A stretch of 64,000 nt of DNA from Micrasema longulum (taxonomy: Eukaryota > Arthropoda > Insecta > Trichoptera > Brachycentridae), in the NCBI GenBank assembly GCA_022494885.1, contig JAGVSM010004963.1, positions 248,001-312,000 on the forward strand, in the 5' to 3' direction. A model generated the notes under the pieces. The model had not been told where the DNA came from, did not search any database, and was given only the letters and a program-made list of their open reading frames with translations. Shown here piece after piece: positions 45,350-56,262 of the stretch. The position numbers and the translations under genes are program-made. How positions within the stretch are numbered: the first letter of the stretch is position 1; each line of letters starts with the position of its first letter.

Positions 45350-47450
45350 CTCGTAAGTGGAGCATGTGGACATCACCAGTTGCCTCCAGGAGATTCTAGC
45401 GCCAGCCAAAACACTCACCTCCTCCATCGATAATCCAGCGTCCCTTAGTTCCGCCGAATATAGTCCAAAGATCATCATCGAAGGCCTCCTAGGACAGCAT
45501 GAGCCCGCGTGTTTAAAGAACAGACAACTTGGAGCGTGCGTGAGAAGAGCGAGAGTCCGCGGTGGATGTCAAATGGTACTTGGAATGAAATTGAAAAGCG
45601 AGCGAAACTGAAAGTATTTAGAGACAGTGAAACAGACCGCGATCAAATTGTTGTTATAAGAGATAGCTACCAATGCCGATACAAAATTATTTATCAAGAG
45701 ATCTGCTCGCGCAGACAAACGTCGCTTTCGGAGTTCGCAAATAAATACAGCAGAAGAGACATCTCGCAGAAATTACTTCAAAACACTATTTAAAATCACT
45801 TGCTAAATATGTGGCAAGACAACGCCGTCTTCGGGTCTTTTTCGCAGTCCTAGTGGGGTGGTTGAGTCTGATATGCAGCGAGTGTGTGACACCTGCAACA
45901 ATCATTTCTGCGGGGTCCTTAATCGCCCCCCTCCATCGGACCTATTCGATATTTGAGCAAATAAACATCCTAAGAGCAGCCAATATCCTTGACCATTCTC
46001 CAACCACTAGTCAACTAAATTGGTTTTATAGTAAGTCGTATGCGGACCATATCCATAATGTAATATGCATTCTCTAACAGAGCAATGAAATGAACTCACC
46101 CCTTGCATTTGCTTTATTGACTACGAAAAAGCATTTGATAGTCCTCATCGACCATCTCTTTAAAAAATTCTTGATGCGTATGGTATTCCTCCCAAGATTA
46201 TTGCTGTTATGAAAACGCTCCACATAGACAGCAATTGTCGTGTGAAAATCGGCAGCTCTTCTACTGTATGGTTCGAGTCTCCACTGGAGTGAGGCAAGGC
46301 TGTGTCCTTGCACCATTCTTATTCATCATATTGATGGATTTTATCTTATGAAAATCAATACTACCTGCTCGAGGCAAAGAAGTGAACTCTCCCTTTAAAG
46401 TTGTCCTACTTCGAGTATGCAGACGATGCGGTTTTTCTTGAACAGCCTGTTGGTGATTTTCAGGAAATTGTTGACACACTGCAGGAAAACTCTACTCGTC
46501 TGGGTCTTAATAATACCAAAAAGACTCAGATTATGTTCAACAAATCTTATACTGACCCTGATCAGCCTCTCTATAATAGTGGACAGAAGATCGAGAGAGT
46601 TAACAGCTTTAACTATTTGGGAGTTCACATAACTGAGGATGAAAGCTTGCACAGAGAGCTTGCAACCCGCCTAGGAATTACTGGAGAAACTTTTTATTTT
46701 TAAAGAAATATTTGCGTTCTTATGATTTACGCAAACATTTAATTTTATTTATTTATGCTTTATTAAGTTAGTTCACAACATTTTAAGAACTAATATAAAC
46801 TTTTAATAATATTATAATTTTTTTATCAAAATTTCTCAATAACATATTTTTTCAAAGTATTTTGAAATATTTCGATTTTTTCTATTTCCTTTATTTCTTC
46901 AGGTAACTCATTGTATAGCTTCAATCTCTTTTACAATGAGTTTTCAGATTCTGTTTTTCTCGTCATTGGGAATCTTATCTTTTTTTACCCCTTGTTTCAT
47001 ATGTACGACATTGTTGGTTAAATTTTATTATTGTTTTTATTTTATTCATCCCCATAATTATTTTATGTATAAAAATTGCTACATAATATTTAATTTGTTG
47101 CTTTACTGTGAGCAAGCCAATTTCTTTGCGCATTTTGAGGGAGTGTTGTCTGGAACTCTAGTCTATACTCTGTCAAAATGAAATGCCGATTATTCAACTC
47201 TTGTATAATGCTGGTACTCTTATATGGGTGCGAATCTTGGCACTTTACCAAAGCTTAGTATACCAAACTTCTGAGTTTTGAGAGTAAGTGCTTGTGGAGA
47301 ATATTTGGCAAAAGGTGGTCCGATTTCGTGACTAACATCGAAGTCCGAGAACGGACATAGCAGCCTCCTATAACGATCATCTTGAGAATGCAGCGATGGA
47401 ACTGTATTAGACATGTGCTACGCATGCCTCAGAATAAAAAATATAATATG
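45350..47450 (+). pseudogene. RTE-like non-LTR retrotransposon ORF2 (linker, RT, C-terminus), interrupted
   Basis: This is the longest coherent element. In order: a linker region after the endonuclease (SPRWMSNGTWNEIEKRAKLK at about 45545-45610), NHFCGVLNRPPPSDLFDI (about 45890), RT motif A ICFIDYEKAFDS (46105-46140), AYGIPPKIIAVMKTLHIDSN, motif B VRQGCVLAPFLFIILMDFIL (about 46290), motif C SYFEYADDAVFLEQ (46405-46445, both Asp kept), SFNYLGVHITEDES (46605-46645), and after an insertion (46690-47175) the C-terminal LYQSLVYQTSEF, WRIFGKRWSDFVTNIEVRER and RHVLRMP. Multiple stops and frameshifts occur (for example around motif B). No endonuclease catalytic part is recognised, and the element is 5'-truncated near 45350. 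Confidence 0.88.
46690..47175 (-). mobile_element. Non-LTR 3' end plus SINE-2 tail, nested in the RTE-like element
   Basis: From 47175 on the minus strand: KMRKEIGLLTVKQQIKYYVA, IFIHKIIMGMNK, then KRLKLYNELPEEIKEIEKIE and IFQNTLKKYVIEKF, stop. This is a Jockey/CR1-type C-terminus ('RGIKLYNSLPEEIKE ... FKKKLKKY'), followed by a 3' UTR and an (AAATA)-type tail at about 46740-46765. Immediately left, 46690-46735 matches the SINE-2 tail (taaagaaatatttgcgttct). The surrounding element on the opposite strand resumes at about 47176. Confidence 0.8.
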
Positions 47451-48261
47451 TACAAAAATCCAATTTGAAGGCGAGCATTTTATGAAATGTAATATTGCAT
47501 TGTTTGTTTTCTTTCTAATCCCTGAGGCGTAGAGCTGTAGACTGATATTACTGAAGTAATTCTGCACAAAAACTGTAAAAAGGATTATTGGTTTTATCTC
47601 GTGTTTATGTTCAATTATTATCTTAACGTTGTAGTTAGCTAGGCAGGCGCTAAACTGTATCCGCCGTCATGGCATTGTGATAAATCTCCGCAACGCAAAA
47701 CCCCTGACAAGGTCTTACCTCTCGTATTCTATGTATGTAGATTGGTGTTGATTCTATGCGCCATTTAATAACAGCGAATACCTGTTCAGTGTTCAATGAT
47801 GGTGTGAAACACTACGTATCTTGAAGGCTATGTATGTTTTGTAGGGTAACGATGTACCAGTGTACAAACATGGGTTGCTGTATACATCATGACTAAATGC
47901 AGAATTATTCGTATCTGGTCAAAAAAACTATTTAGAATGCGACAATATTTTGAAGTGTGACACTGACGTATACAACGAAAGCGCTCACCTTTTTTCCGAA
48001 ACTGTTCACAAAGACTAGGTGTTTTCATCAATTTCACCCACATATCGAAAACCGTTTTTTATTATTATTATTTTATTAAAATATACGGCATAATTGCCTT
48101 TTACAAAACTTTTAACACAAACAAACAGTATTGTGCGAATTAATGGAATAAAATTCCCTGTAATCATAAAATACGTTTTTTATTAATATTTTGAGTTACA
48201 GGTAAGGTACAATCATAAAATATTTTTAATTTAATAGGGTATATGTCCTCCTTTCGCTTTT
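47451..48261. other. Anonymous stretch
   Basis: A 71-codon minus-strand frame at 47828-48043 (basic, Cys/His-containing) has no recognisable domain. A small G/C-richer patch lies at 47640-47710. Otherwise AT-rich. Confidence 0.3.
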
Positions 48262-48640
48262 AAAACAAACAAACAAACCATCACGCCGTTTCCCCGTAGG
48301 GGTAGGCAGAGAGGATAGAACGCCATATCACTCTATATTTGCAAACAGACCTCGCTTTCTCTACATTCATGCATCTTCTTATGTACGCACGCCGATTATT
48401 CCTACTTTTGACATGTCCATCTTCAAGTATTTGATGGAATTGATCGTGCCATGTCTTTCTCGGCCTTCTTCAATTTCTGCATCCATCAACATTCGCATCG
48501 TAGATTCTATTAGCTGTTCTTTCGTTGTCCATTCGCTCTACATGTCCAAACCAACGCAGCGCCCCTTTCTTGATTCTGTCGATAATGCATATCGCTTTTA
48601 TATCAGCCTAAACACGTTTTGGCATGGAATCAATTAATCT
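48262..48640 (-). mobile_element. RTE-1 C-terminus, copy
   Basis: On the minus strand: RCVGLDM-like start (ggtttggacatgtagagcga), ERTANRIYDANVDGC-like, RPRKTWHDQFHQILEDGHV-like (split by shifts), then ctctgcctacccctacgggg and aaacggcgtgatggtttgtt. The end word is nearly identical to that at 170-205, so the 3' terminus of RTE-1 is well defined. 5'-truncated. Confidence 0.85.
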
Positions 48641-48649
48641 TCGGCAATT

Positions 48650-49115
48650 TTCTTTTATTCAGTCATCTCAAAACCACATCTGAATAACAGTTTCTATCAC
48701 CTTTATCTTGGTGGTGCAGTCTAATTTTTGTATCCTAGATTTACAAATTACCCATAAATTTTCTATAGAATTAGGGTCAGGTGAATTTCCAGTCAGCCAG
48801 TCTAAAAGAGTTATCTTTTTATCATTGAAATACTTAAGCATAAACTTAGATACGTGACAAGGAGCTGAGTCCTGTTGAAATCCAGCCCCACCATTGACTT
48901 AGTTCTGTACTCTAGTGCTGCTCCAATAGAGCTTTATACTTTAGGTTTTTCATGGACGACATGCGACTAACAAGTCGGGACATGAACATTTTTAATTGTG
49001 TTATATTAGAATAGTATATAATAGTATAAAATGCGTTTTCAACGTTATTCCCATTTGGAAAATACCCTATTATGGACGTTTTTTTCATTATTTTCACCAC
49101 CCTTTGGCGGTCACC
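48650..49115 (-). pseudogene. Tc1-like transposase remnant
   Basis: A minus-strand frame of about 80 codons (48905-48668) reads GAGFQQDSAPCHVSKFMLKY, then LDWLTGNSPDPNSIENLWVI. This is the second half of a Tc1 catalytic domain ('FQQDNAPCHTSK ... LDWPGNSPDLNPIENLW'). The Asp of QQDSAP and the Glu of SIENLW are kept, but 35 residues separate them instead of 34, because WLTG replaces WPG. Upstream (49110-48912) GDRQRVVKIMKKTSIIGYF and SRMSSMKNLKYKALL vaguely fit the N-terminal helix-turn-helix region ('DDRKIVRIVKKNP ... SRRLN..GLK'), implying a large internal deletion including the first catalytic Asp. Not functional. Confidence 0.8.
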
Positions 49116-49122
49116 GCACGAA

Positions 49123-49431
49123 TAAGGAAGTACAGTGTTTTTTTTTTAATATTTGTTAATGGGCAATTAAACTAAGCCAATAAAAAAAAATACCGTATTA
49201 TCAGCGGTACGATTTTTTAAAGTTCCGTATTTCTGAAATAACTCTTCCGCTTATTCTGGATCAGTTCTGCCCATTGGTCAGAAATCGGAAATCTTCCTTA
49301 ACTCTCTCATCATTGGTTAATTCATATGAATCAGTGACGTCGTTCAAAGTAGACAATTTAATGCTCCAATTTTTACCGCGCGCAATAAAAAAATTATTGG
49401 ATCCAATTTCCCATAGGGCTGAAGTTCCTGA
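49123..49431 (+). mobile_element. MITE-G copy
   Basis: Runs from taaggaagtacagtg to gggctgaagttcctga, with attatcagcggtacgatttt, aaatcttccttaactctctc, gtgacgtcgttcaaagtag and atccaatttcccatagggct. An internal deletion removes about 110 bases relative to 35434-35857. It lies directly next to the Tc1 remnant. Confidence 0.85.
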
Positions 49432-50032
49432 TTCACAATAAGAAAATACTCAATAATGTTTTATTTCACATCGAATTATATATTATTACGAATAAACATT
49501 TCGCTCTCCATTGTATTCATTTATCTTAATGTTTATTATAAATAACAAGTTATATTTCAGTACTTCAGTCAATAACAATGATAATGTAATTATAAATAAA
49601 TACAAAATAACACTTCAAACATACATTTTTGCATAAAACAATTATTGAGTGAATATGAATATAAAGACGAACTAATTATGCATATTAAAAAATAATTCAA
49701 GTTTTAGGAAATACTTCACATAATTATTAAAGATGCATAAATTGGGTGCAGAAATTTTCGTCAAATTTACAAAAATTATCTGAAAACTAGCAATTAGTAT
49801 CCGAACTTGGTTTTTTTGTGTCATTTCCAAGAAATGTTTTTCGAGTTATGCATTTTAAATATAATTGTCTTCACTAGCAAACGGATGACGATAAATTTTT
49901 AAAACATATATATTTATGGCGAGAATGAACTTTAACATAGGACGAGGAAGATGAAGAAAGACGTGGCATGATTAGATAAATCAAAATCTTCAGTCTGGTA
50001 ATGTCTAAAGCCGACACAATCAAAGAGCATGT
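49432..50032. other. Anonymous AT-rich stretch
   Basis: No supported feature. Confidence 0.4.
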
Positions 50033-50283
50033 CGGTAGTCAGATGGCAGAAGGGACCATCTGTATTTTTGTCTATGTTTAAGTTTTTAAAAGTTTTAATT
50101 AATATTTCAGTAAATACACGCAGCAAAAAAAAAATCAGCGTCATTTAAAATGGTAATTTATTATTGAAAAGCAACACTAAAATATTTTAGTTTGTGGATA
50201 AAAGTCTTGAAATTGAAACGTATTTCAGCTCTCGGGAACATTTTTGAAAATTACAGATGGTTCCTTCTGGCATCTGACTACCG
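50033..50283. mobile_element. MITE with ~37-bp inverted termini, ATGT target duplication
   Basis: The left end cggtagtcagatggcagaag (continuing ggaccatctgtatttttg) is the reverse complement, with few mismatches, of the right end (acagatggttccttctggca, tctgactaccg). ATGT lies directly outside both ends (50029-50032 and 50284-50287), consistent with a 4-bp target duplication. 251 bp, no coding capacity. Single copy in this window; family unknown. Confidence 0.8.
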
Positions 50284-50287
50284 ATGT

Positions 50288-51814
50288 ATAACAAGATGTA
50301 TAAATTATGAGTGTGGAGCACGTACGTCGTATATCAGCATAAACGTGTGTAGTAGAAGTAGAAGATGATCAGTAAATATTATATTCACGAGATCACGATT
50401 ATTACCCTTACAGTAATGTTATCATGCGAGATATAAAAAAAGTTCCAAATTTGGCCCCAATGGAACTCAATACTTATCGTTTATGATCTATGCCGCAATT
50501 ATGAACGCTATCTTCATCTGTAAATATCGAGACGCCACACTAATCTTTTGTACTACCTACCTAGGTATGTTGTACCAACTTGTCATCTCGACGTCATATG
50601 ATCGAATCCAACCAATGAATGACCCCGAAAATTTAATCCGCGTTCCTTACTTCATTAAAATGAAAATAGTCCTCATTTATATTTTAAATAGACTTCTGTG
50701 ATAAAATGTGCCAACTTCATGGCGTTTTTAAACTCCAATACATTCCGATTCAAGCAAAAAATACTCGCTTGAACATGATTTTTATATGACTTTTGACAAT
50801 TACCAAGACGGTATGCTTAACGATCGTCTGTATTTATCTACTGAGCTATTACAAAGTCGGCTCTTTTAACGTCTCGATACGTACACTCAGGAAGATAGTA
50901 AAACAGATGGAAAAAATATAATAACTAAATTTATTATTAATTTATTTATTATATAACATTTTATACCTAGATGCTCTTATATGTTAAACGGGAAGAATTT
51001 AGCCATGCAACTAGGCGATTGATTTCAAAACTGGCAGTTATTTTAGAATTCAATTCGACTTTTAAATTTACTTATTTCTCTCTAATTTTTATTAGGCTTT
51101 TAAGAAAGAAATTCCAACCTCCGAACGATAAAAAAATTAATAAATCGTAATTAAAGGAAAAATTTCTCGGTGGAATAAAATTTTTGTCACTTGGGTAGTG
51201 TATCTTCGTAATCGCCCGAGAGAATTTATCTTCAACCATACCGTCATAGATAATGTATGACGTCCTTAGCTTCCCATTATAATCGCCTGGTAATAATATT
51301 GCGTTTTATCTTTTTAGAGTGTTATGGAGTCACATACGCTGGTATGGAATGTTTTCACAATATATTTTATTTTATTAAATACCTAACAATGTCGGAAAGT
51401 AAAAATTTGAAACTCAATGTTGAAATTTAATCTTAAAATAATCACAAATCCACTCCTCCGAAACACATTTTTAGATTCGTAGTACAGTTTACCATCGATA
51501 TTTCTGTGTCTTGTATTTATTAGGACCAATGTCGTAAATCTTAATATTACAGGTAAGTTATTATTTAGCGATTTTGTGACGTTATAATGAATTAATTGAC
51601 CTCTTTGATAACAAATATGAACAAAAAACATTTAAACGCATTCATGTGTGTATAAACAGTTAATATACAAGTATTTTAATTGATATCGACCCTCTACAAA
51701 ATGGTGGAAAGAAAAATGTGAAATCTGACTCTGGCTCTTCTAGATCCAAGCCCCAGATGTATGTCTTCTTATGCCAGTAGCTCAATCACAAATCACTATT
51801 GACGACTGGTATCC
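50288..51814. other. Anonymous stretch
   Basis: A 72-codon plus-strand frame at 50483-50701 is unrecognised. A short palindrome gtcatagataatgtatgac lies at about 51243-51261. No gene supported. Confidence 0.35.
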
Positions 51815-51970
51815 TTAATAAAGATACCAGTCTCGAAGATGTCGCGAAAGCGATGAAACCGGTCACTGGATATTCCAAATTTGTGGATTAAAAATATCAC
51901 TTGTCTTTTATTTCTGTAATAAATTACAATGAATTTCCATCAAGAATTTTCACTTACAAACTCAAATGTT
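51815..51970 (+). ncRNA. Hammerhead-like motif in a dispersed repeat, second copy
   Basis: CGAAGA, then a perfect hairpin TCGC-GAAA-GCGA, then TGAAACCGGTCACTGG. The downstream words (attccaaatttgtggatta, gaattttcacttacaaactc) match 21785-21970. The hairpin would be stem II with a GNRA loop. The CTGA part of the core is mutated (CTCGAAGA), so catalysis is unlikely as it stands. Confidence 0.45.
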
Positions 51971-53039
51971 TTAGATTTTTTTATTGTGCATTAACTTTAT
52001 TAATTTATTTATAGAAACATACAGTCAGCAATTATTAAGTTGTAAAATAAAGTTAAGGTTGAAAGACAGACCAGCGAAGTTTCTAAATAATAATTACACA
52101 TATTAATTTATGGTAAATTCTTAAATCTGTATGTAAGATGGTGTGTTTGTGTGTATTTGTATGAGAGTAAAATTTTCAGGTGTGTGTTAGGGTGAGCATC
52201 ATTGAAAAGCAAGTGGAAGTGTATCGCAGTATTATTTGGCATTTATGGGAAAATACTTTTTAATAATTTTTATAATCTAATCACATAATAACTAAATTAT
52301 TCGGACTTGACTTCCTGAATATTTATGTGTGTGCATAAAATATTATGGAAATATTGATTATCTAATAAGTATTCAAAGCTGTTGGCCAAAACTACGTGAT
52401 ATGATTAGTAGAAATCTTATTTGATTTTAAAACTGCGAAAATGTTTTCAAGGTTTCTTTAGCAAACTGGCTTTGCGGGTACAATATAATGTATTATGGCG
52501 AATGCTTTGACATTTAAAAATACAATGAAGGAAAATAATATGACACTTTCGTGAATTTTCTTTTTCGGAACATTAAGAGAATATGCGCCGTCGAAAAACA
52601 GTGTGATGAATAGGTTGTAGAATACTGTTTTTCTATCACTGTTTTGCAGATACCTCTCCAAATTCTGAGTAAAAAAGACAACTGTAAATCGGATTAATTA
52701 GGCCTTACTGATTCGACAAATTTAAGGGCATCCGTTCCCGTTTTTGATATCCCAACACTGAACTGATTCTGTTTTTTTTAAAGAATTATTATCAGAAATG
52801 AGTTTTATGTGTCGGCAGGAGTAATTTTTTCAAAAATAGTGATGTTTGTATACCATACGTCCAAAGACGGCAGATAAAATTATGGATTTTATTAAATGAT
52901 TTAATAAAAATCAATTTACCAAAAAAAACAAACGATAGGGACACGCCAATAGTCAATATATATCATCATAAGCTCGACAGTCCTGAGTGGGTCTTGGGGC
53001 TAGGAGTCCTAGAATCTAGGAGTCTCCTCCACTCTCGTG
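51971..53039. other. Anonymous AT-rich stretch
   Basis: No supported feature. A small repeated word ctaggagtc occurs twice near 53010-53030. Confidence 0.4.
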
Positions 53040-53525
53040 ATGATGTAGTTCATCCATCGCATTTTGGACCTTCCTAGTCTTTTTTTTTATTTTTTTAAAG
53101 AAATATTTACGTTCTTATGATTTACCAGAATATTTCATTTTGAGGGCCATTTTCTACGAGTTGTAAATAACTCACTATTAGAAAATGGAATCAAGTTGGG
53201 GTAGAGTGGTATTCGAACCACGGACTTTGGTCTGTTGAGTCCGAGACACTAGCCACGGGACCAAACCCGTTCGTCGTCATTGTGGCACGGAGAGAGTTAG
53301 ACGTTTTATGGGGTTGTCGTCGTCCATTCTAATTATATGGCCAGCCCACCTTATCACATCGGGCGCTACGTAGACTTGATATACATAATATGTAGCTTCT
53401 TATTGTAGCCACGACGCCAGTGGTTATTTTTTTGGTTAAGATTTTACAGGGATTTAGACAACGCTGGGGATCCTTCTCTCAAATGCCGCAATGGTATCTT
53501 TATATTCTTTGTCCTGGTAGAAAAT
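53040..53525 (-). mobile_element. RTE-2 3' end, split by SINE-2
   Basis: Same C-terminal region as 6985-7290. On the minus strand aaatgcgatggatgaactac ends the element. atggacgacgacaacccca, aaaacgtctaactctctcc and gcccgatgtgataaggtggg correspond to the MDDDNPIKRLTLS block and the preceding ALRWAG-like block. The SINE-2 at 53081-53269 is inserted at a point where the RTE-2 sequence joins seamlessly (ccttcctagtct / ttcgtcgtcattgtgg). Confidence 0.75.
53081..53269 (-). mobile_element. SINE-2, full copy nested in RTE-2
   Basis: On the minus strand: cgggtttggtcccgtggcta, gtgtctcggactcaacagac, accactctaccccaacttga, ttccattttctaatagtgag, acaactcgtagaaaatggcc and the tail aatcataagaacgtaaatat. It gives a complete 5'-to-3' reference of the family, including the tail. 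Confidence 0.9.
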
Positions 53526-53649
53526 ACGGAAATACGTTTATATGAAGAAAGCTCAGACTGAGAGGTGTTTCCACGAAAATACGTCAAGAATTTGAAAAAA
53601 AAAACTTTGTATCATTAAAACTTCATGTACACCAAAATGTGCTATAAAA
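53526..53649. other. Anonymous short stretch
   Basis: No supported feature. Confidence 0.3.
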
Positions 53650-53800
53650 CGTTTGGTGGTTTAGTGGTTAAGACGCTTGAATCACGCACGGAAGGTTCCA
53701 GGTTAGATTCCCGGTGAGAACACAAAAAATTTAATGTGATTTTTCTGTAACCGACCACTGTAATTGGGCCTCCTGGCCTGTTGTAGCGCAAAAAAAATAA
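53650..53800 (+). mobile_element. SINE-1, shortened copy
   Basis: tttggtggtttagtggttaa, gacgcttgaatcacgcacgg, gttccaggttagattcccgg, gaccactgtaattgggcctc and ctggcctgttgtagcgcaaa, then A-rich. The stretch tcaagcctgggtgctctgtg of the body is missing. Confidence 0.85.
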
Positions 53801-54125
53801 TCAAGGAAAAAATATTATAGTGTTAAGTTTATGATTCCTCGTCTGAAGATTCCGGAGATGATATTTCGTTATTAAGTAAAGGCACAGATGAGTGAATTTC
53901 TGCCGTATATATAATTTAAAAATTACTATAAAGTTATTTATGTTACTATTCTGTAGCATCCATACGCATTTTGTTAGAAGTCGCACAATGTAAAGTGTGT
54001 TACCAAAGCGAAATTTATATTTGAAAAATATTTGTTTACCTTAATTGAATTATTGTTTTTATAAAAACGTTTCCTTAATCGACGTTCTATGTACAGTTGA
54101 TATACAGAATGAACAGTTTTTTACA
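53801..54125. other. Anonymous AT-rich stretch
   Basis: No supported feature. Confidence 0.35.
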
Positions 54126-54650
54126 TTATTTATTTATTTAATTTAATTTTACAATACGCCCAAGGAGCATTTACAAAAAATATACAGGTAAGTACAAACA
54201 TAGTAAGTAATCATTTAAAAAATAAACAACGCTTTTTTGTATACATGTAGAAACAATTAAAAGCACACTGCTATCCAAAATAAAAAGGGAAACTTTACAT
54301 AGTAAAAAAGAAAAAAATATGGAAATAAGAAAAGTGATTGAATTAAAAAGCAAATTGTTAATAACTTGTAAAGAATTTAAACAAAATATATATATATACA
54401 TATATATACGTATAAAAAAAGTGGTATTAACAAATTAATGTTAAAAAAAATAATAAAAATTAGTTTACAGTAAGTATATATAAGATAATAATATAATATA
54501 TGGTACACAAAAATATTTAATACGCTAATTTCAGAAAAAGATAGGATAATAATAATACACACCAAAAACAGAGAAAAAATTGTATGAAAAAGAAAGTTTT
54601 ATTGCGACATTAATAATTAGCATAATTATATTGCGCATTAAAAAAACTCT
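54126..54650 (-). mobile_element. J1 LINE 3' UTR copy
   Basis: Closely matches the 3' UTR of 40852-41940 (aatacgcccaaggagcattt, acatgtagaaacaatt, aaataaaaagggaaacttta) and includes an expanded (TA)n patch at 54386-54410 not seen in the other copy. No coding part; extreme 5' truncation. Confidence 0.85.
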
Positions 54651-54689
54651 CTTATTTTATTTATTTATTTCTTCTTCTTCTTCTTTTGC

Positions 54690-54737
54690 AGCCTTATTCT
54701 CTCCACTGCTGGATAAAGGCCTCTTCCAAACGTCTTT
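54690..54737 (-). mobile_element. Short LINE 3' scrap
   Basis: gccttattctctccactgct and ggataaaggcctcttccaaa resemble a common insect RTE 3'-terminal phrase ('ctctactgctggacataggcctcccc'). It lies next to a (CTT)n run at 54666-54684. Confidence 0.4.
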
Positions 54738-55690
54738 ATTTATTTAACACTTTTTATACATATACAGTTTATAAGAGCGGGTATATTGCCTTAAGGCAAT
54801 TTCTTCCTACCTACTCAAACCGTTCAGTTTGGGAAAATTACAAGTACATGGACATATTGAATTTCACAATTTTCTACAAAAATTAAAAACGAAGATTAAG
54901 AAAATAAAAATACATAAAAAATAACACTATACTATGAAGCGAGGAAAGGGGATGGGAAGGAAAAAAGAAGGATAAAGGAACAACTTAAATATTTAGATAG
55001 TGACATTTCAATCTTGACTTAAATGTAAATAAAGAAGGGGGTCTCTAACATAAGTGGGTAGATTATTTCACAATCGAGCAGCTACTAATGTGAAAGAGGA
55101 GGCAAGAAAATTATAGCGATGAAAGGGTATTAAAAGGGTTTTCTCGTTACTAGAACGAAGAGATAGTCCGTGTTGTGATAGAGGTTGGAAGAGCTATTTT
55201 AGATAAATAGGCGAAGAAGGATTATTTAAAATATTGTGAAGAAGTGATAAAATGTGAATGTTTTTTCTATGCCCGATACTGAGCAAGTGTAGTTGCGTGC
55301 GATATTCAGTTATGTGGTCGAATTTGCGAAGATCAAAGATATATCGTATGCAAACATTCTGCAATCGCTCTAACTTATCAAGTAATTCAGAGTTAGCATC
55401 CTGATAACATACATCCGCATAGTCAGGGAGTGGAAGAAGTAAGCTCTAAACTAATGTTTGCTTAACATTAATAGGCAAGAAATTGTGTAATCTTTTAAGT
55501 GAGTGCAAACTGCTATAAAGTTTACGACTAACTTGGTTAACCTGGTCGTGCCACCGTAAATGCTTATGAATGATAATACCTAAGTTTTTGACTGAAGTCA
55601 TGAATAAAATATCTGTACCATCTATTTTGAAAAGAGGAAGTGTGGAAAAATTCACTTTTGAATACATTTTTTACTACCAACAAGTACAAT
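54738..55690 (-). pseudogene. J2 non-LTR retrotransposon: RT C-terminal domain and 3' UTR
   Basis: From 55690 on the minus strand: SKVNFSTLPLFKIDGTDILF, SVKNLGIIIHKHLRWHDQVN, LPINVKQTLV, stop, SLLLPLPDYADVCYQDANSE, LQNVCIRYIFDLRKFDHITE, YRTQLHLLSIGHRKNIHILS, FQPLSQHGLSLRSSNEKTLL, IPFHRYNFLASSFTLVAARL, stop (TGA for Trp), NNLPTYVRD. This is a full post-RT domain broken by three in-frame stops yet with the frame largely kept, so it decayed mainly by substitution. The 3' UTR runs to an (AAATA) tail at 54738-54752. It shares its C-terminus and a ttgccttaaggcaa-like terminal palindrome with 42855-43425. Confidence 0.9.
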
Positions 55691-56179
55691 TTGGGTTTTT
55701 GTTATATTATAAAGTTAAATGTAATTACGCGGAGTACCCTCTTGACAGAGCCCGCATTACAAAGAGATCTTAAGAGGTTCAATGAAGTTTGACAAAATAC
55801 TCTCAATTCGTAATGTATTTTCTATTTCAATTTCTTAGATTTTCACGGCTGTTTAGAAGCAAACTGAGTTTTTTCTGACTAAAAATCTTTTTTTTTCCAT
55901 GAGATCGTTACCCGGAGTTTTTTTTTAACCGTGACATTTTTTGTTTATACAATACCGGAGAGAATTCAAGATCAGTCCAATACGCAGTCAGTGGAGTGAA
56001 AATTCACATCTTGTTTTTGTTTATTGCGAAAATGCGGTGCATAAAAAATACATACATTTATTTATGTAGTTTATTTTTTAAACATATTTATTTATAATCA
56101 ATCACATTGGTATTAAAAGAAGTAGAACTGTTACATTGGTATTAAAAAAAGTTGGAACTTTATAAATAAATCTCGATTT
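55691..56179. other. Anonymous stretch
   Basis: No supported feature. Confidence 0.35.
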
Positions 56180-56262
56180 TACCGGTGATCAGCGGGAATC
56201 CAACTCGGGATTTCTTGCATGAAAGACAAACGTTTTTATCACTACACTACGAGACGGACAAA
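56180..56262 (-). mobile_element. SINE-3-like tRNA module alone
   Basis: On the minus strand: tgtccgtctcgtagtgtagt, gataaaaacgtttgtctttc, aagaaatcccgagttggatt, cccgctgatcacc. Only the tRNA-like part is seen. Confidence 0.65.

Noticed and set aside
45357..45611. 84-codon frame as an independent gene
   Set aside because: It is the wrong frame of the linker region of the RTE-like element, which reads correctly in the next frame from about 45509.
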